A stretch of DNA of 64,000 nt from positions 82,484,562 through 82,548,561 of the forward strand of contig OZ038379.1 of the NCBI GenBank assembly GCA_964036045.1. Direction: 5' to 3'. A model generated the notes under the pieces. That model made no database searches and was not told where the DNA came from. It saw nothing but the letters and a program-made list of their open reading frames with translations. Positions 23,801 to 31,950 of the stretch are shown here, one piece after another (the stretch's first letter is position 1; each line of letters opens with the position of its first letter). A program made the translations under genes and the position numbers. Source of the stretch: Eutreptiella sp. 'Long Island Sound 2002'. Taxonomy: Eukaryota > Euglenozoa > Euglenophyceae > Eutreptiales > Eutreptiaceae.

Positions 23801-24000
23801 TTGGTGTGAAGGTGGCAGGTAACAGCGATCGGCAGGAACTGCGGGACCTTGCTACGCAGCATGCGTTGCCATTATTGGAAGAATGGGATGCCTTTGTGCC
23901 GGACACGGACCGTGTCACCCGTTTTGCGGCACCACCAAGCAGCTCCCAGCCCAGTTGCTCGCAGCCAGTGGATGACATGGATGGACTCATCGATGAATGA
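20878..24000 (+). CDS. hAT-type transposase, element copy A, intact
   Basis: An open frame runs from an in-frame position near 20,791 to the TGA at 23,998; the first ATG is 20,878. Similarity to copy B extends upstream of that ATG, so it may originally have been part of a longer protein. In order: a Cys/His zinc-finger segment of BED/TTF type (VECVCCAW near 21,127, with later His); catalytic Asp in VLLDGSDRQR (about 21,730); second Asp in AVDGASN (about 21,947); PCHVLQRKLGLAL (about 22,075); and the C-terminal dimer motif YCPAEAAVERAISLRGRF (about 23,044) with the third acidic residue in VER. A Cys cluster (CATC, CNTC, CHAC; about 23,517-23,600) and a SAP-like segment (LRDWSKGALLNCLDVLG, about 23,755) follow. 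No internal stop is present, unlike its neighbours. Confidence 0.85.
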   Translation: MQLRARHAKEWDARHAEHGMSQSSVAQSVEQDRLRSVALAASEKDALCVLMQATPMQLDSGPKTLQMFVAAHWQYQFTTSGGVECVCCAWANVCGIPGVARPPKKSEALVLGTYAVGMRMKTSGPKTWRKEVLESHLGLSRGTTSNPKNLHRPGHHHRLAEDSFKVHCAERYRALCPTVGATAVVVGATVVFVRGEGMDIGVAVSDAEAAILSRLVEVYIGLRMCTSIRAISERILLHCSLTSAPGHHASRRWIVEKAIAAMHDAMQDEVTHALFLATFIAVLLDGSDRQRHRINEYAILLIFPGAGPGGMCEVFLGVVDVACGDAHEVATQLECVLMSWIPDRDWWAKRVVTFAVDGASNLGVRGASARQAVDVSHIESNVFALIGKWLVLMTPLGEPCHVLQRKLGLALEAAGPTHVDYLAAVNGQRGLYNGARQWKELQKCVQRHVQDKRSGLQLIATSHRIRWSQAHARRNTAFLANVPWVARHLDSKVQHSTKEEDVWEDCHDASLLPWGVVYGDILHGMRCFDSVAQLRAPTGAHLATAIGMLEARLQRVAREEGPGWLQFKEQTVTCAWRGVQLVQFDSGGQKSATTPPFPGVQARAVTDVLLGGIKEGQATIDPRGVLECAVLLDHGRFVALPVNERVAYGVEQLPQFMTSHQEELGAANVNCDRALVEWEGLNEHMVQHFVTVQMSKMWEALAPERAHAQWGNVWRVLALLRTYCPAEAAVERAISLRGRFYSSMHDTVETHVLSMCMALHSNLPPLQQWAKGQGVAVARHLAAHARFDLRPRQRVSKKVGDRESVEAAMVQCLQGNEAVADDRDSLPFFGWPGTPLRSTAPSGKGTERHQADVVSIVAPDGTPDSHAGNHDFITFRRGMECATCKKEVRIWCNTCLVCHACFCASPRPCGNVVVNVVDDVCDEGENNSAEELATPRKPKKRRGVARMQAKLVMATQHGRLRDWSKGALLNCLDVLGVKVAGNSDRQELRDLATQHALPLLEEWDAFVPDTDRVTRFAAPPSSSQPSCSQPVDDMDGLIDE

Positions 24001-24690
24001 GAGGATGCCCACGTATTTGCATGTGCCCTTTTGTTGTTGTGTGCTGTCTTCGAAGATTTTTCCCATTTTCCCTGTTTGCACATTTGATTTGATGTTCTGT
24101 GGCATTACCACGACCATTTTATTTGTGGATCTGAATTTCACCGATGCTGATTGCAATGGTCATGATGCAATCCCTTGAGATGTTTTCCATTTGGCTTTTT
24201 TGTGTGGTGGTTGTTCAATTTTCCCACTTTTCCTGGTCCCACATTTTCCCCTTTCCCCTTTCCCCTTTCCCCTTTCCCCTTTCCCCATTCCCCTTTCCCC
24301 TTTCCCAAAGTACACAAACAAATTGTCTGCTCAAACAACCAAAATCAGAATCAAATTGAAGTTGTCACATACACTACTGTCAACAACAGGTGTGCAATTG
24401 CTTTCCAAACAGGGGGGTCTGTGTTTTCTGTGGCGCCTTTTCTCCTTGGGGGGGGGGGGGAGGGAGGCTGGAAAGCACCCGATAGTGGGGGGGGGGGGAT
24501 GGGTGGGGGGGGGGGGATGGGTGGGGGGGGGTTTCCTGTGAAGAATTTGGTGTGGACATTGGCGGGGGAGGGGGGCATTGGAGCCCTATACCCACCTCCA
24601 GTACATAAGAATATCAGACATCTTCGTGGACAGACCGCACACACAACATCCCTTATCAGACATCACACATCAGACCTTATACACATAGCT
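24001..24690 (+). other. 3' tail of element copy A
   Basis: No gene is evident here. The stretch holds TTTTCCCA-type pyrimidine blocks, a 7-bp TTTCCCC microsatellite (24,247-24,307), several G tracts (24,449-24,530), and ends ATCAGACCTTATACACATAGCTG. Copy B ends the same way (56,415-56,450: TCAGACTTTATACCCATAGCTG). A short segment at 24,105-24,180 (GACCATTTTATTTGTGGAT) recurs at 35,268. Confidence 0.7.
24247..24307 (+). repeat. TTTCCCC microsatellite
   Basis: About eight copies of a 7-bp CCCCTTT unit with one CCCCATT interruption. Confidence 0.9.
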
Positions 24691-24958
24691 GGGACACCCT
24701 CGCCACTTTGTTTGGCGAGCGGATGTTGGGCAGCATGCCCAGGGACGAGGTGGGGGTCGCCCCAGCAGCCCCAGCCCCGCCCCGCCTGTCGGCCTACCGC
24801 CGGGCCGACCTAGGGGGGTCACTCGCCTTTTCTTGGGGTGAGTGAGCCCCAAGGCGCCACGGTGCCCCAACGGTGTTTTTTAGCACCACCATCCCTCGAT
24901 GAAAAGGACAAGAGAGATGTGTCCAGCCTGAAAGCATGAAAAGAACAAGTTAGAGAGA
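24690..24958. other. GC-rich stretch without a gene
   Basis: GC-rich sequence following the element end. The inverted pair CGCCACTTTGTTTGGCG (about 24,701-24,717) can fold. I see no coding or RNA signal. Confidence 0.4.
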
Positions 24959-25200
24959 AGAGTAATGGCCTGTGTAGACCATCCGCCGAAAAGGACAAGC
25001 AGGAAAATTGTGTAAACGCTTGTGCAGACCATCCGCCAAAAAGGACAAGTAGAAAAATTGTGTAAACGCCTGTGCAGACCATCCGCCGAAAAGGACACGT
25101 GGGGGACATGTGTAACCGCCTGTGCAGACCATCCGACGAAAAGGACAAAGAGGAGACATGTGTAACAGCCGGTGCAGACCATCCGCCGAAAAGGACATGT
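24959..25200. repeat. 50-bp tandem repeat, about five copies
   Basis: Units containing TGTGCAGACCATCCGCCGAA and AAGGACA recur every 50 bp (TGTGTAA starts at 25,009, 25,059, 25,109 and 25,159). The period is not a multiple of three. It ends just before the coding signal at 25,213 and may lie in its upstream region. Confidence 0.9.
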
Positions 25201-25212
25201 TCCCTCTTGCAG

Positions 25213-27737
25213 ATGCATCAGTGCCATGAATTTGTTGTGAACCACGTCGTGTGGTACGTTAGCGGCAGCTGCACTTGGGAAGAAGCTCTCCGGCATTTGT
25301 GGGGTCAAGGGCATGTGCATCGTGATGACGTGCGCCGTCTCTTGGAGCTGCCGAATGCAGATGCCGTTCCGCAGTTGCAAATCGAAGACGTCCGGCGTGC
25401 GACGCAAGGCGGCCCAAGTGGCCTTATTGTACACCACCGGATCTTGCAGCACGTGCCCAATGTAGCACCCCCCCCCCCCACCAAGTGCCCCCCCGCGTAG
25501 CAGTGTGGTGGAAGCACGGCATGAGTTGCAGTTGTCAAGTCGCCTGATGCAACGGTTGCGTGCCCTACTCCCAGACCTCCCTTGGACTACGGGTAACCTG
25601 CACATGGAGGAGGCAATCCAGATCCCCGGTGTAGACCGCCGGTTAAACAACGAGTCCCTGCTCCTACAAGTTTGCGGCCTTCTACTCAAACAGCAAGGCC
25701 CAAGGCTTGTCCGCAACACCCCCCCCCCCTGTAGAAGCTACCCTGCAGGTTGTATTGTTTTCTGATGGCTATGACCCCGCGGCAGAAGCAACTACAATGT
25801 TAAGGTTGCCATCCCGGATTTGGCAGGTCAGCTTTTTGATCCTGTTGAGGGAGTGCCTTCTGCCACCTCCCTCCTAACATGGCGTGAAATCCCCCGTGCT
25901 CATTGGGTGTCCTGGGCCGTGAATGGGCGCGTCCAGGAGATAAAAAAATTGCAGGCCACAACGTTCAGGCTTCCCGTTGTTGTCGCCGGCACGCGCCACG
26001 TTGCTCAGCTCAGGCTACAGTTGCGCTTTCTCATGGTCGACCATCACAAGATGTGGTCTCAGCTGCAGAATGGACAGGGTTGTTGCTCATGCCAATGGGA
26101 TAGAAAGAACCATCTTGCCAACCTTTTCACTACGGCGCCACTTCATTTAGACAGCTACTCTGTCCGTCTGGCTGGGTTGTCCAACTTAGCCCAGGTACAG
26201 GCAATGCAGCCTGTACTACATAACATTAAAGGCTTCGGCAGCCGAATAGTAGGTGTTGTGGGACGCACACTGCCCACTATCGAGTCGTGCACGTTTCTGG
26301 TGCTTGTGGTTGCTGTTGCTCGCCGCTATGAGCTAAAAGTGGATCCACACACAAAACAGTGCCAATCCAAGACGCGCAGCCGCTTCCGTTCAGGGTTGTC
26401 ACTCACGGGGCGAGAGGTGCGCACATTGTTCCCAATGGTTGTGCAAGCAGGCAAATTGCCCTCCCCCCTCCATCAGTTGTTTCTGATCTTCTGTCATATT
26501 GTATCCCTGTTGTATGGGACCAAGCACATGCCACCATGTGTATGGTCCGCACGGGGTAAAGTGCATGGGTGCCCTCCTCATCACTGAGATGTGTGAGGGG
26601 GGTAGCACATGCACATTGTACGCACATGGGATGACGCACTTTTTTGATTACCCGCGTCTTCCTGTGCACGTTCAAGACGAGGGGGGGGAAGCTTGGCTCG
26701 CAGTGCCCAAGCGCTTTGCCGGGGTCATCAGCACGGAGAATTCCGAAAGTATCCGGTAGACCCTGCAGCATGAACATTACGTGCATTTCCTGAAAAGGGT
26801 AAAAAACACAAATCGTGTGGAGCACTGGCACCCCGAGGTGCGGGCGATTCTGCTGCAGCCCAGTATTGTTTTGGCCACTGAGTGTGACATGCTAGTGCGC
26901 ATTGTCCAATGTCGTGTTGCAACTGGTGGCTGTTTCTGCGCAATGGACGTGGCCACAAGATCTGTCAAACTAGGGTTCCGTGGCTCAACGCAGCCAAGTG
27001 TTGATGTCTATTGCATCTGCGGCCTGTGCAGCACCCCGTTGCCCCGGGTGCGCCACTGGATCCCTATTAACTGGGATGTGGTTGTTTCCTGGCCGTTTCT
27101 GGGTTTAGGCAGTTTGCGCACCTTCAGCTCCCTTAAAGACCGACGACACAAGAAAAAGCAGCCGCGCCCTGCCGTGGTCGAGGCTGCGGGTAGCGATTTT
27201 GCCCCTCCTGATACGTGCGAGGGCCTGGCAGCCCAACGAGTGATGCCAGTCCGCCAATGTCGGTTGGCCCAACCGGTTGTGTTGGACCCTAGCGCTTTGG
27301 AGTTGGATGCACACAGCTCCTCATCCGATAGTAGTGACAGCCAGAGTGAAAGTGGTGGCAGTAATGGCAGTCAGAGTTCACAAAGCAGTTGTAGCAGAAG
27401 CAGCGACCGCGACACCCAAAAAGCGGAGCCACAGTCACCACCTGTGCCCAAGCCCAGCCAAACTCTGTTACTGTTCCTGGCACACTGGGTGCCCCACGTC
27501 CAGCACCCTATCCCAAACCTAATCAAACGTGTGGCACACTGGGTGCCACACGTGGACCGCAGGCACCACCCTGTCCCAAGCCTGCCTCAATGCCCGGCCC
27601 CATTTCTGGTGACCCCCCTGCCATTAGTTGCCACCGAATGGTGGATGTACTATTGCAATCGACTGGCGAAAGCAGCTCTGCTACACCAATTGAACGACCC
27701 AAAAAATTTCGGCGCAATGCTGATGCATCCAAGCTGA
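25213..27737 (+). pseudogene. Unrecognised broken gene (about 800 codons)
   Basis: The coding signal runs in blocks: 25,213-25,500, 25,505-25,725, 25,800-26,585 and about 26,500-27,737. Shifts fall at C runs (25,470-25,500 and 25,718-25,730) and near 26,500, and there is one in-frame TAG at 26,757. The first block begins MHQCHEFVVNHVVWYVSG. The third contains GQGCCSCQWDRKNHLANLF. The fourth contains CYCICGLC-like Cys pairs (VDVYCICGLCS) and an acidic/serine-rich tract (27,310-27,410), then a proline-rich and lysine/proline tail. I do not recognise the family. It could be another mobile-element protein, since it lies directly after element A on the same strand, but no second copy is present to test this. 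Confidence 0.45.
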
Positions 27738-27824
27738 AGCCCAAGCCGAAGCCAAAGCCATCACCAGAATATATCTATTTAGATTAACTACTATCCTTCC
27801 CAACCACTGTTCTGCTGCACCACT

Positions 27825-27870
27825 GTCCATTTTATGGGGGCGGGGGGCACTGTCCATTTTATGGGGGGAG
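27825..27870 (+). repeat. Short tandem duplication
   Basis: CACTGTCCATTTTATGGGGG occurs twice in succession (about 27,820 and 27,848) with a G-rich joint. Confidence 0.8.
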
Positions 27871-27877
27871 GGGGGGG

Positions 27878-27987
27878 AACCCGGCGCTCCGTGAGTCGGC
27901 CCCGCGATCGGGTACTTGTGATTGGCCACGCGTGGCCTTGGTAGCCGGGGCACCTTCTCTTTGAGGAGTGGCGGAGCAATGTACATG
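27878..27987 (+). repeat. 110-bp direct repeat, left of RRM gene
   Basis: The copy at 29,421-29,529 matches along its length with about 14 differences. It contains the perfect palindrome GGCCACGCGTGGCC and ends CTTCTCTTTGAGGAGTGGCG. A third, partial copy of the last segment is at 28,315-28,352. The pair brackets the RRM sequence. No tRNA-type internal promoter boxes are visible, so a SINE identity is not supported. Confidence 0.85.
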
Positions 27988-27989
27988 GT

Positions 27990-28190
27990 TGAAAATCTTT
28001 TGAAGTTTTGTGCTTGTGTGCTCGTTTGCGTGTGTGCTTGCTAGGCCACTGAGGAGACGTCTGAATGTCACAACGAATGATCCCACTTGGGAGCGATAGA
28101 CAGTTATTCCCTCTTCCCACAGAAGCAGCTTTGTTGAAGTTTGGTGCTTGTGTGCTGGTTTGCGGCGTGTGCTCGCTAGGCCACTCAAGG
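27990..28190 (+). repeat. Imperfect 65-bp duplication
   Basis: TTTTGAAGTTTTGTGCTTGTGTGC followed by TCGTTTGCG and GCTAGGCCACT at 27,997-28,050 recurs at about 28,132-28,185 with changes. No gene is visible in 27,990-28,350. Confidence 0.75.
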
Positions 28191-28354
28191 CCTATAGTTC
28201 CGTGTGTTCTGCAAGAGCTTTGCATAGTCCCGTACAATCATTCACACGGTGGTCCATGCTGAACAAAACAAACACAGCCTGTATCACCGTATATATAGCA
28301 TATATACATTGTCCACTTCTCTTTGAGGAGTGGCTGAGCATTGTATGATATGAT

Positions 28355-29158
28355 GTGTACTTTGTTGGGCGTCGCGCGTTTTTGGCTGGGCGGTTTGTCC
28401 TCTGTGCCGTGGCATGCAAACGTGGTACACTGTCCGAAGAACGTAGCGATGCAGCGGCGGACGGTGGCAGTCCGGGGCATCGAGGCTTTTTCACCCTCAA
28501 AGTGCAGCCGGTGTACTGGTCGTATGGCGAACTTCAAGGCACCTTCGCGAAATTCGGGGACATCGACGCGGTGGTGATCAAGCCCGGCACGCCCCCCTGC
28601 GGCTTCATTACCTTCGGGGCGGAGGCCTCCGCGGTCGCTGCGTCCGAGGAGCCGGAGCAGAACATCCGCGGCGTGTGGTGCCCCGTAGCGCTGAAGGGGC
28701 ACCAACACAAAGGGTGGAGCTCCAACGGCCTCGCCCTCTTCAACATCCCGAAGAGGACCACTTATGAGGAGGTGTGTGGGATGCTGCACGACCAGGACGG
28801 CTTGATCGGGGTCAAGTGGACCCAAAACGCCCACGGCGAGTTCAATGGCTACGCCTTGCCGTACTTCTGCTCGATGGCCGATGCGACGCGCGCCAAACAT
28901 CGGCTGGAGGGGCTGATGATTGGTGCGAATCGCGTGGAGATCAAATACGCGCACAAGGGCCCGAAAGATTTCTTCAGCAAGAGCGCTCCTTCTGCGAGTG
29001 CGGCAGGTGCGCTTCCCGCCCGGGCGGTGTTTGAGCAACGCGGAAGCTTCTGGTGTTGGGTAGCGTTTTTGGCTGTGCGGTTTGTCCTCTGTGCCGTGGC
29101 ATGCATGCGTCCCTCCGGACCGTGCACTCTGCATGTGTCCCTCTGGACCATGCTTTAA
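28355..29158 (+). CDS. Protein with two RNA-recognition motifs
   Basis: The open frame of about 267 codons has two RRM folds. RRM1 (residues about 45-110): RNP2-like FFTLKV, RNP1-like CGFITFGA near residue 82. RRM2 (about 124-200): RNP2-like LALFNI, RNP1-like NGYALPYF near residue 164. RRM proteins bind single-stranded RNA, often in splicing or mRNA handling; no finer assignment is possible. No ATG opens the frame before the first domain (a TGA lies at 28,346), so the 5' end is probably a spliced exon or a truncation. The flanking residues FLAGRFVLCAVAC and FLAVRFVLCAVAC at the two ends come from a direct repeat, not from the RRM gene. The RRM core is free of stops, so it may be functional or a recent capture. 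Confidence 0.7.
   Translation: MYFVGRRAFLAGRFVLCAVACKRGTLSEERSDAAADGGSPGHRGFFTLKVQPVYWSYGELQGTFAKFGDIDAVVIKPGTPPCGFITFGAEASAVAASEEPEQNIRGVWCPVALKGHQHKGWSSNGLALFNIPKRTTYEEVCGMLHDQDGLIGVKWTQNAHGEFNGYALPYFCSMADATRAKHRLEGLMIGANRVEIKYAHKGPKDFFSKSAPSASAAGALPARAVFEQRGSFWCWVAFLAVRFVLCAVACMRPSGPCTLHVSLWTML
28376..28416 (+). repeat. 41-bp direct repeat, inner left
   Basis: GCGTTTTTGGCTG, then GCGGTTTGTCCTCTGTGCCG and TGGCATGCA, is repeated at 29,063-29,103. The offset is 687 bp, so both are read in the same frame as the RRM protein. Confidence 0.85.
29063..29103 (+). repeat. 41-bp direct repeat, inner right
   Basis: Second copy of the inner pair around the RRM core. Downstream, 29,104-29,420 holds GTGTGCTTGTGTGC repeats and no clear plus-strand gene. 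Confidence 0.85.
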
Positions 29159-29239
29159 TGTGTGTGGTGCGCGCGTAATGCAGTGCACTGTTTGGCTTAG
29201 TGCTTGTGTGCTTGTGTGCTTGTGTGCGCGTTTGCTGTG

Positions 29240-29689
29240 CTATGGCATGGAGGTTTGTCTATCAAACGCGGCAAGTGGGCAAGTGGTCCCCACCTTGGGA
29301 CGCAGCTCGCCGAGGCGCGCCCGCGCCTTGCCCATGTCCTTCTGTGTCTTTGCAATTTTGTTGTCGAGGTCGGCTTTCTGTTGAGCAGTCAACATCCGTG
29401 CTCTTGTCTTGTGCCTTTGTAACCCGGTGCTCCGCGAGTTGGTCCCACGGTCGGGGACTTGTGATTGGCCACGCGTGGCCATGGTAGCCGGGGCAGCTTC
29501 TCTTTGAGGAGTGGCGGAGCCATGTACATAGATGGCGTTCTTCACCAACGCGCTGCGGGTTGAACACCGCTTGGAAAAATACAGCAGGGTTTTCCGGCCG
29601 TGGGGGGCTTGTGCTTTTGCTACACAGTTTGCTGGCAGGGGAGCGATTGCATGTGCGCTTCGAAAAAAGGTCGAGGGAGGGGGCACCAC
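29240..29689 (-). CDS. Possible minus-strand ORF with coiled-coil C-terminus
   Basis: This 149-codon minus-strand frame ends in a strongly helical, charged segment (TAQQKADLDNKIAKTQKDMG and following residues, encoded about 29,400-29,240) that looks like genuine coiled coil. The N-terminal part reads through the 109-bp repeat and is less convincing. It might be the end of a mobile-element ORF1. No homologue is recognised. Confidence 0.3.
   Translation of the reverse strand: MVPPPSTFFRSAHAIAPLPANCVAKAQAPHGRKTLLYFSKRCSTRSALVKNAIYVHGSATPQREAAPATMATRGQSQVPDRGTNSRSTGLQRHKTRARMLTAQQKADLDNKIAKTQKDMGKARARLGELRPKVGTTCPLAAFDRQTSMP
29421..29529 (+). repeat. 109-bp direct repeat, right of RRM gene
   Basis: Matches 27,878-27,987, including GGCCACGCGTGGCC and CTTCTCTTTGAGGAGTGGCG. 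It stops two bases before the ATG of the small ORF at 29,532, so it could act as an upstream region for that ORF. Confidence 0.85.
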
Positions 29690-29861
29690 GGCGTACTTGG
29701 GATATTTGCTTGGAAAAAGGGACGGGGGAGTTGGTGCCTCGGGGTGCCTGCGATATTGCTACCAACATTTCAAGAAGCTTTGGGAAGGGGAGGATGCTAG
29801 GAACGCTTTCAAGGAGGTCACCGTTGCTCCACATGTTGTGCGAGCGATGGCAAAAAGCTAA
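29532..29861 (+). CDS. Small ORF of 109 codons, unknown
   Basis: It opens with a true ATG directly after the 109-bp repeat and ends in TAA. The product is basic and Gly/Ala-rich with no recognised domain. The other two plus-strand frames and the opposite strand are also fairly open here, so the coding frame is uncertain. Confidence 0.3.
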   Translation: MAFFTNALRVEHRLEKYSRVFRPWGACAFATQFAGRGAIACALRKKVEGGGTTAYLGYLLGKRDGGVGASGCLRYCYQHFKKLWEGEDARNAFKEVTVAPHVVRAMAKS

Positions 29862-29999
29862 GAATGCAGTGGAAAACCCCGTGCAAATACAACCAGTGAA
29901 ATGGAGCATTTTGGTCAGCAAAAGGACATTTCAAGGTAAGGGATTTTGCGACATGTGTACCCACGGTGTGCGCCCGCGCTGGCCGTAGCTGCCTTTCGC

Positions 30000-31950
30000 T
30001 GGAACCGTTGCCATGGCGGATCTCAACGACTCCGCGACAGCTCTTGCTGCAGCTCCACAACCCTGCATGGTGTTCATGGCCTCCGCAATAGCCGGGGCCC
30101 TACATCCCCGGCTTGGCGCGATAGGGGTCCCATTGATGTGGATGCCGCGCCCGGCGCCAATGGCGGTGGCGACGTGGCGCCCGCTGCGGCTGCCCGAGCT
30201 ACGGCCCCGGCCGGCGGACACTGTTAATGGCGATCCCGGCCGAGGCGCAACCAACTGCTCCCGCCGCCTACAGTGGAGGCACTGTGCATCGAGACACTTG
30301 CACGGCAAGGGAAGGTGCTGCAGCGGCGGCTCGACTTGGCCTACGCGGGGCTCGCCGAGTACCGCAACGGGGGCCCAAGGCGCCCCGCACGACGACCAAA
30401 GGTCGCACCTTGGGCTGCGCACCAAGCGGCGCAGCGGGCAGCAGTCGACCTGCACTGCGGATGGAGATGCCGGGTCAACGACCACAACGAGAACGTCCAT
30501 CTGTACAGCCACTTGCGGCCGTGCACGTGCTAGGGTGTTATACGGGCGTGCCCTGTGTGGCGCGTGCGGACGAGCCACCCCGTCGACCCCAGTGTACAGC
30601 TCGGCAAGGACATGAGGAACCAGCTATGCGCGTGGACCATCGACAACCACGGCACAAGGTGGCTCCACGCGAACACCGAACACGTACCCAGGCCGCCTCA
30701 TTTGTGAGGCCAAGCGCCGGCCGCCTCCCCGCAATCTGCCGCCGCCCATGTACACGTGGGAGGTCTTAGCGGCCGTTCCCCGCGACACCTGCGCTGCTTT
30801 GGCCGCAGCGGCCCGCGCAACCCGTGGCTTAAGCGCCCATGAGCCCGACGACCCGTCGCGTTCGGGTGTACGCGCCACTGGAAAAGCGCCGGCACACATG
30901 GCCACTGACGGGGACACGAGCGGGGGGTGCGCGGGGGCTGCACGTGTCGGGCGTACCCGGGGCAAGAGCCCGGAAAGCTCTAGGAAGTCGCCGGGGGTCG
31001 GGGGCGAAACTAGCCCCATTGGCGCGCTCTCGGATCGTGGTGCGGCCTGCGGAGGGCCTGCGGACGGCCTGCGCCACACTCTGCGGAGGGCTACACGCCC
31101 CCGGTGAAGCCCATCTCGGACGTGCTCCTCAAGGATCTGGAAGGGGGGCCCACGGCCGACGTCCGTGACGTCGCTCATGCGCCCCTACAAGGAGCGCGAC
31201 TACGCGGCATTGGCAGCCAGCGGTGCCCGGCGGATTCGGCCCCACTGCGACGCCCACAACTAGTTTGTCACCATTAACGATGCCGAGACCTGCAAGGAGG
31301 TTGTTCTCGTGGACGCCACCGCGCACGAGGCCCAAAGCATCGCCGCGGCCGCCCTCAACAAGCGGCTGGCAGTGGAGGGCATCTCCACTGTCCCGTTGGT
31401 GGAGGCGGCACCTCGCACCCCGTGAACGGCCCCTCGGCTCCTCCGTGTGCATGGCCCCAGCCGCAAGGGCTTGAAGCTAGAGGGTAGGGTCCTGCACCGC
31501 ACACCTCTCCCGCTCCGCGGGCCGAGGGAATGCCGAGGGGTGGGGGGGTTACCGGCCCCGCCCCGCCGGGATATGTGCTGCGCCTACGTTGGCGGCGGGA
31601 GGCACACAACGGCGAAGAGGACAAGGATGGGGTCCGTCACGGGGGAATGGAGTTGGATGCTCTCCCCTCCCCCCCTGCGAAGCTCCGCCCCGCATGCGAC
31701 GACGGCGAGGGTGGGGATAACCCCTGACCCACGTGTCCTTCTTGAGTAGGATATGAAAAGGGGGCACGCGGCTGGACCCGTGCCACGGTGCGCAACTTCC
31801 TTGAGGAGTGTGTTGCCCCGCCGACCCCTCCTTCTTCCCCATCCAAGAGGTGGGGGATGCCCGGGGGAGGATTTGAGAGGGGTCAGCCGTGCTACCACTG
31901 TAGGTGGCAAGGGTGGTGGTGAGGGCTAGCGGGCGGCAAGTGGGAGTCAC
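30000..31950 (+). pseudogene. Gag/ORF1-like remnants of a non-LTR element
   Basis: GC-rich sequence with coding patches in changing frames. Patch 1 (30,255-30,375) reads as a helical segment (TVEALCIETLARQGKVLQRR). Patch 2 (about 31,172-31,425) reads MRPYKERDYAALAASGARR and, past a TAG at 31,261, VLVDATAHEAQSIAAAALNK. Patch 3 (about 31,785-31,925) reads TRATVRNFLEECVAPPTPP and ends PCYHCRWQGW, which resembles a broken CCHC zinc knuckle. Order and composition fit a degraded ORF1 of a non-LTR retrotransposon, but no polymerase follows. The identification is an inference from these short motifs. Confidence 0.35.

Noticed and set aside
24880-25719. Minus-strand 279-codon frame
   Set aside because: Much of it is translation of the 50-bp tandem repeats, and it overlaps the plus-strand coding signal with a better protein pattern.
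27878-29529. LTR retrotransposon bounded by the 109-bp repeats
   Set aside because: Repeats are too short, lack TG...CA ends and primer-binding sites, and no gag/pol lies between them.
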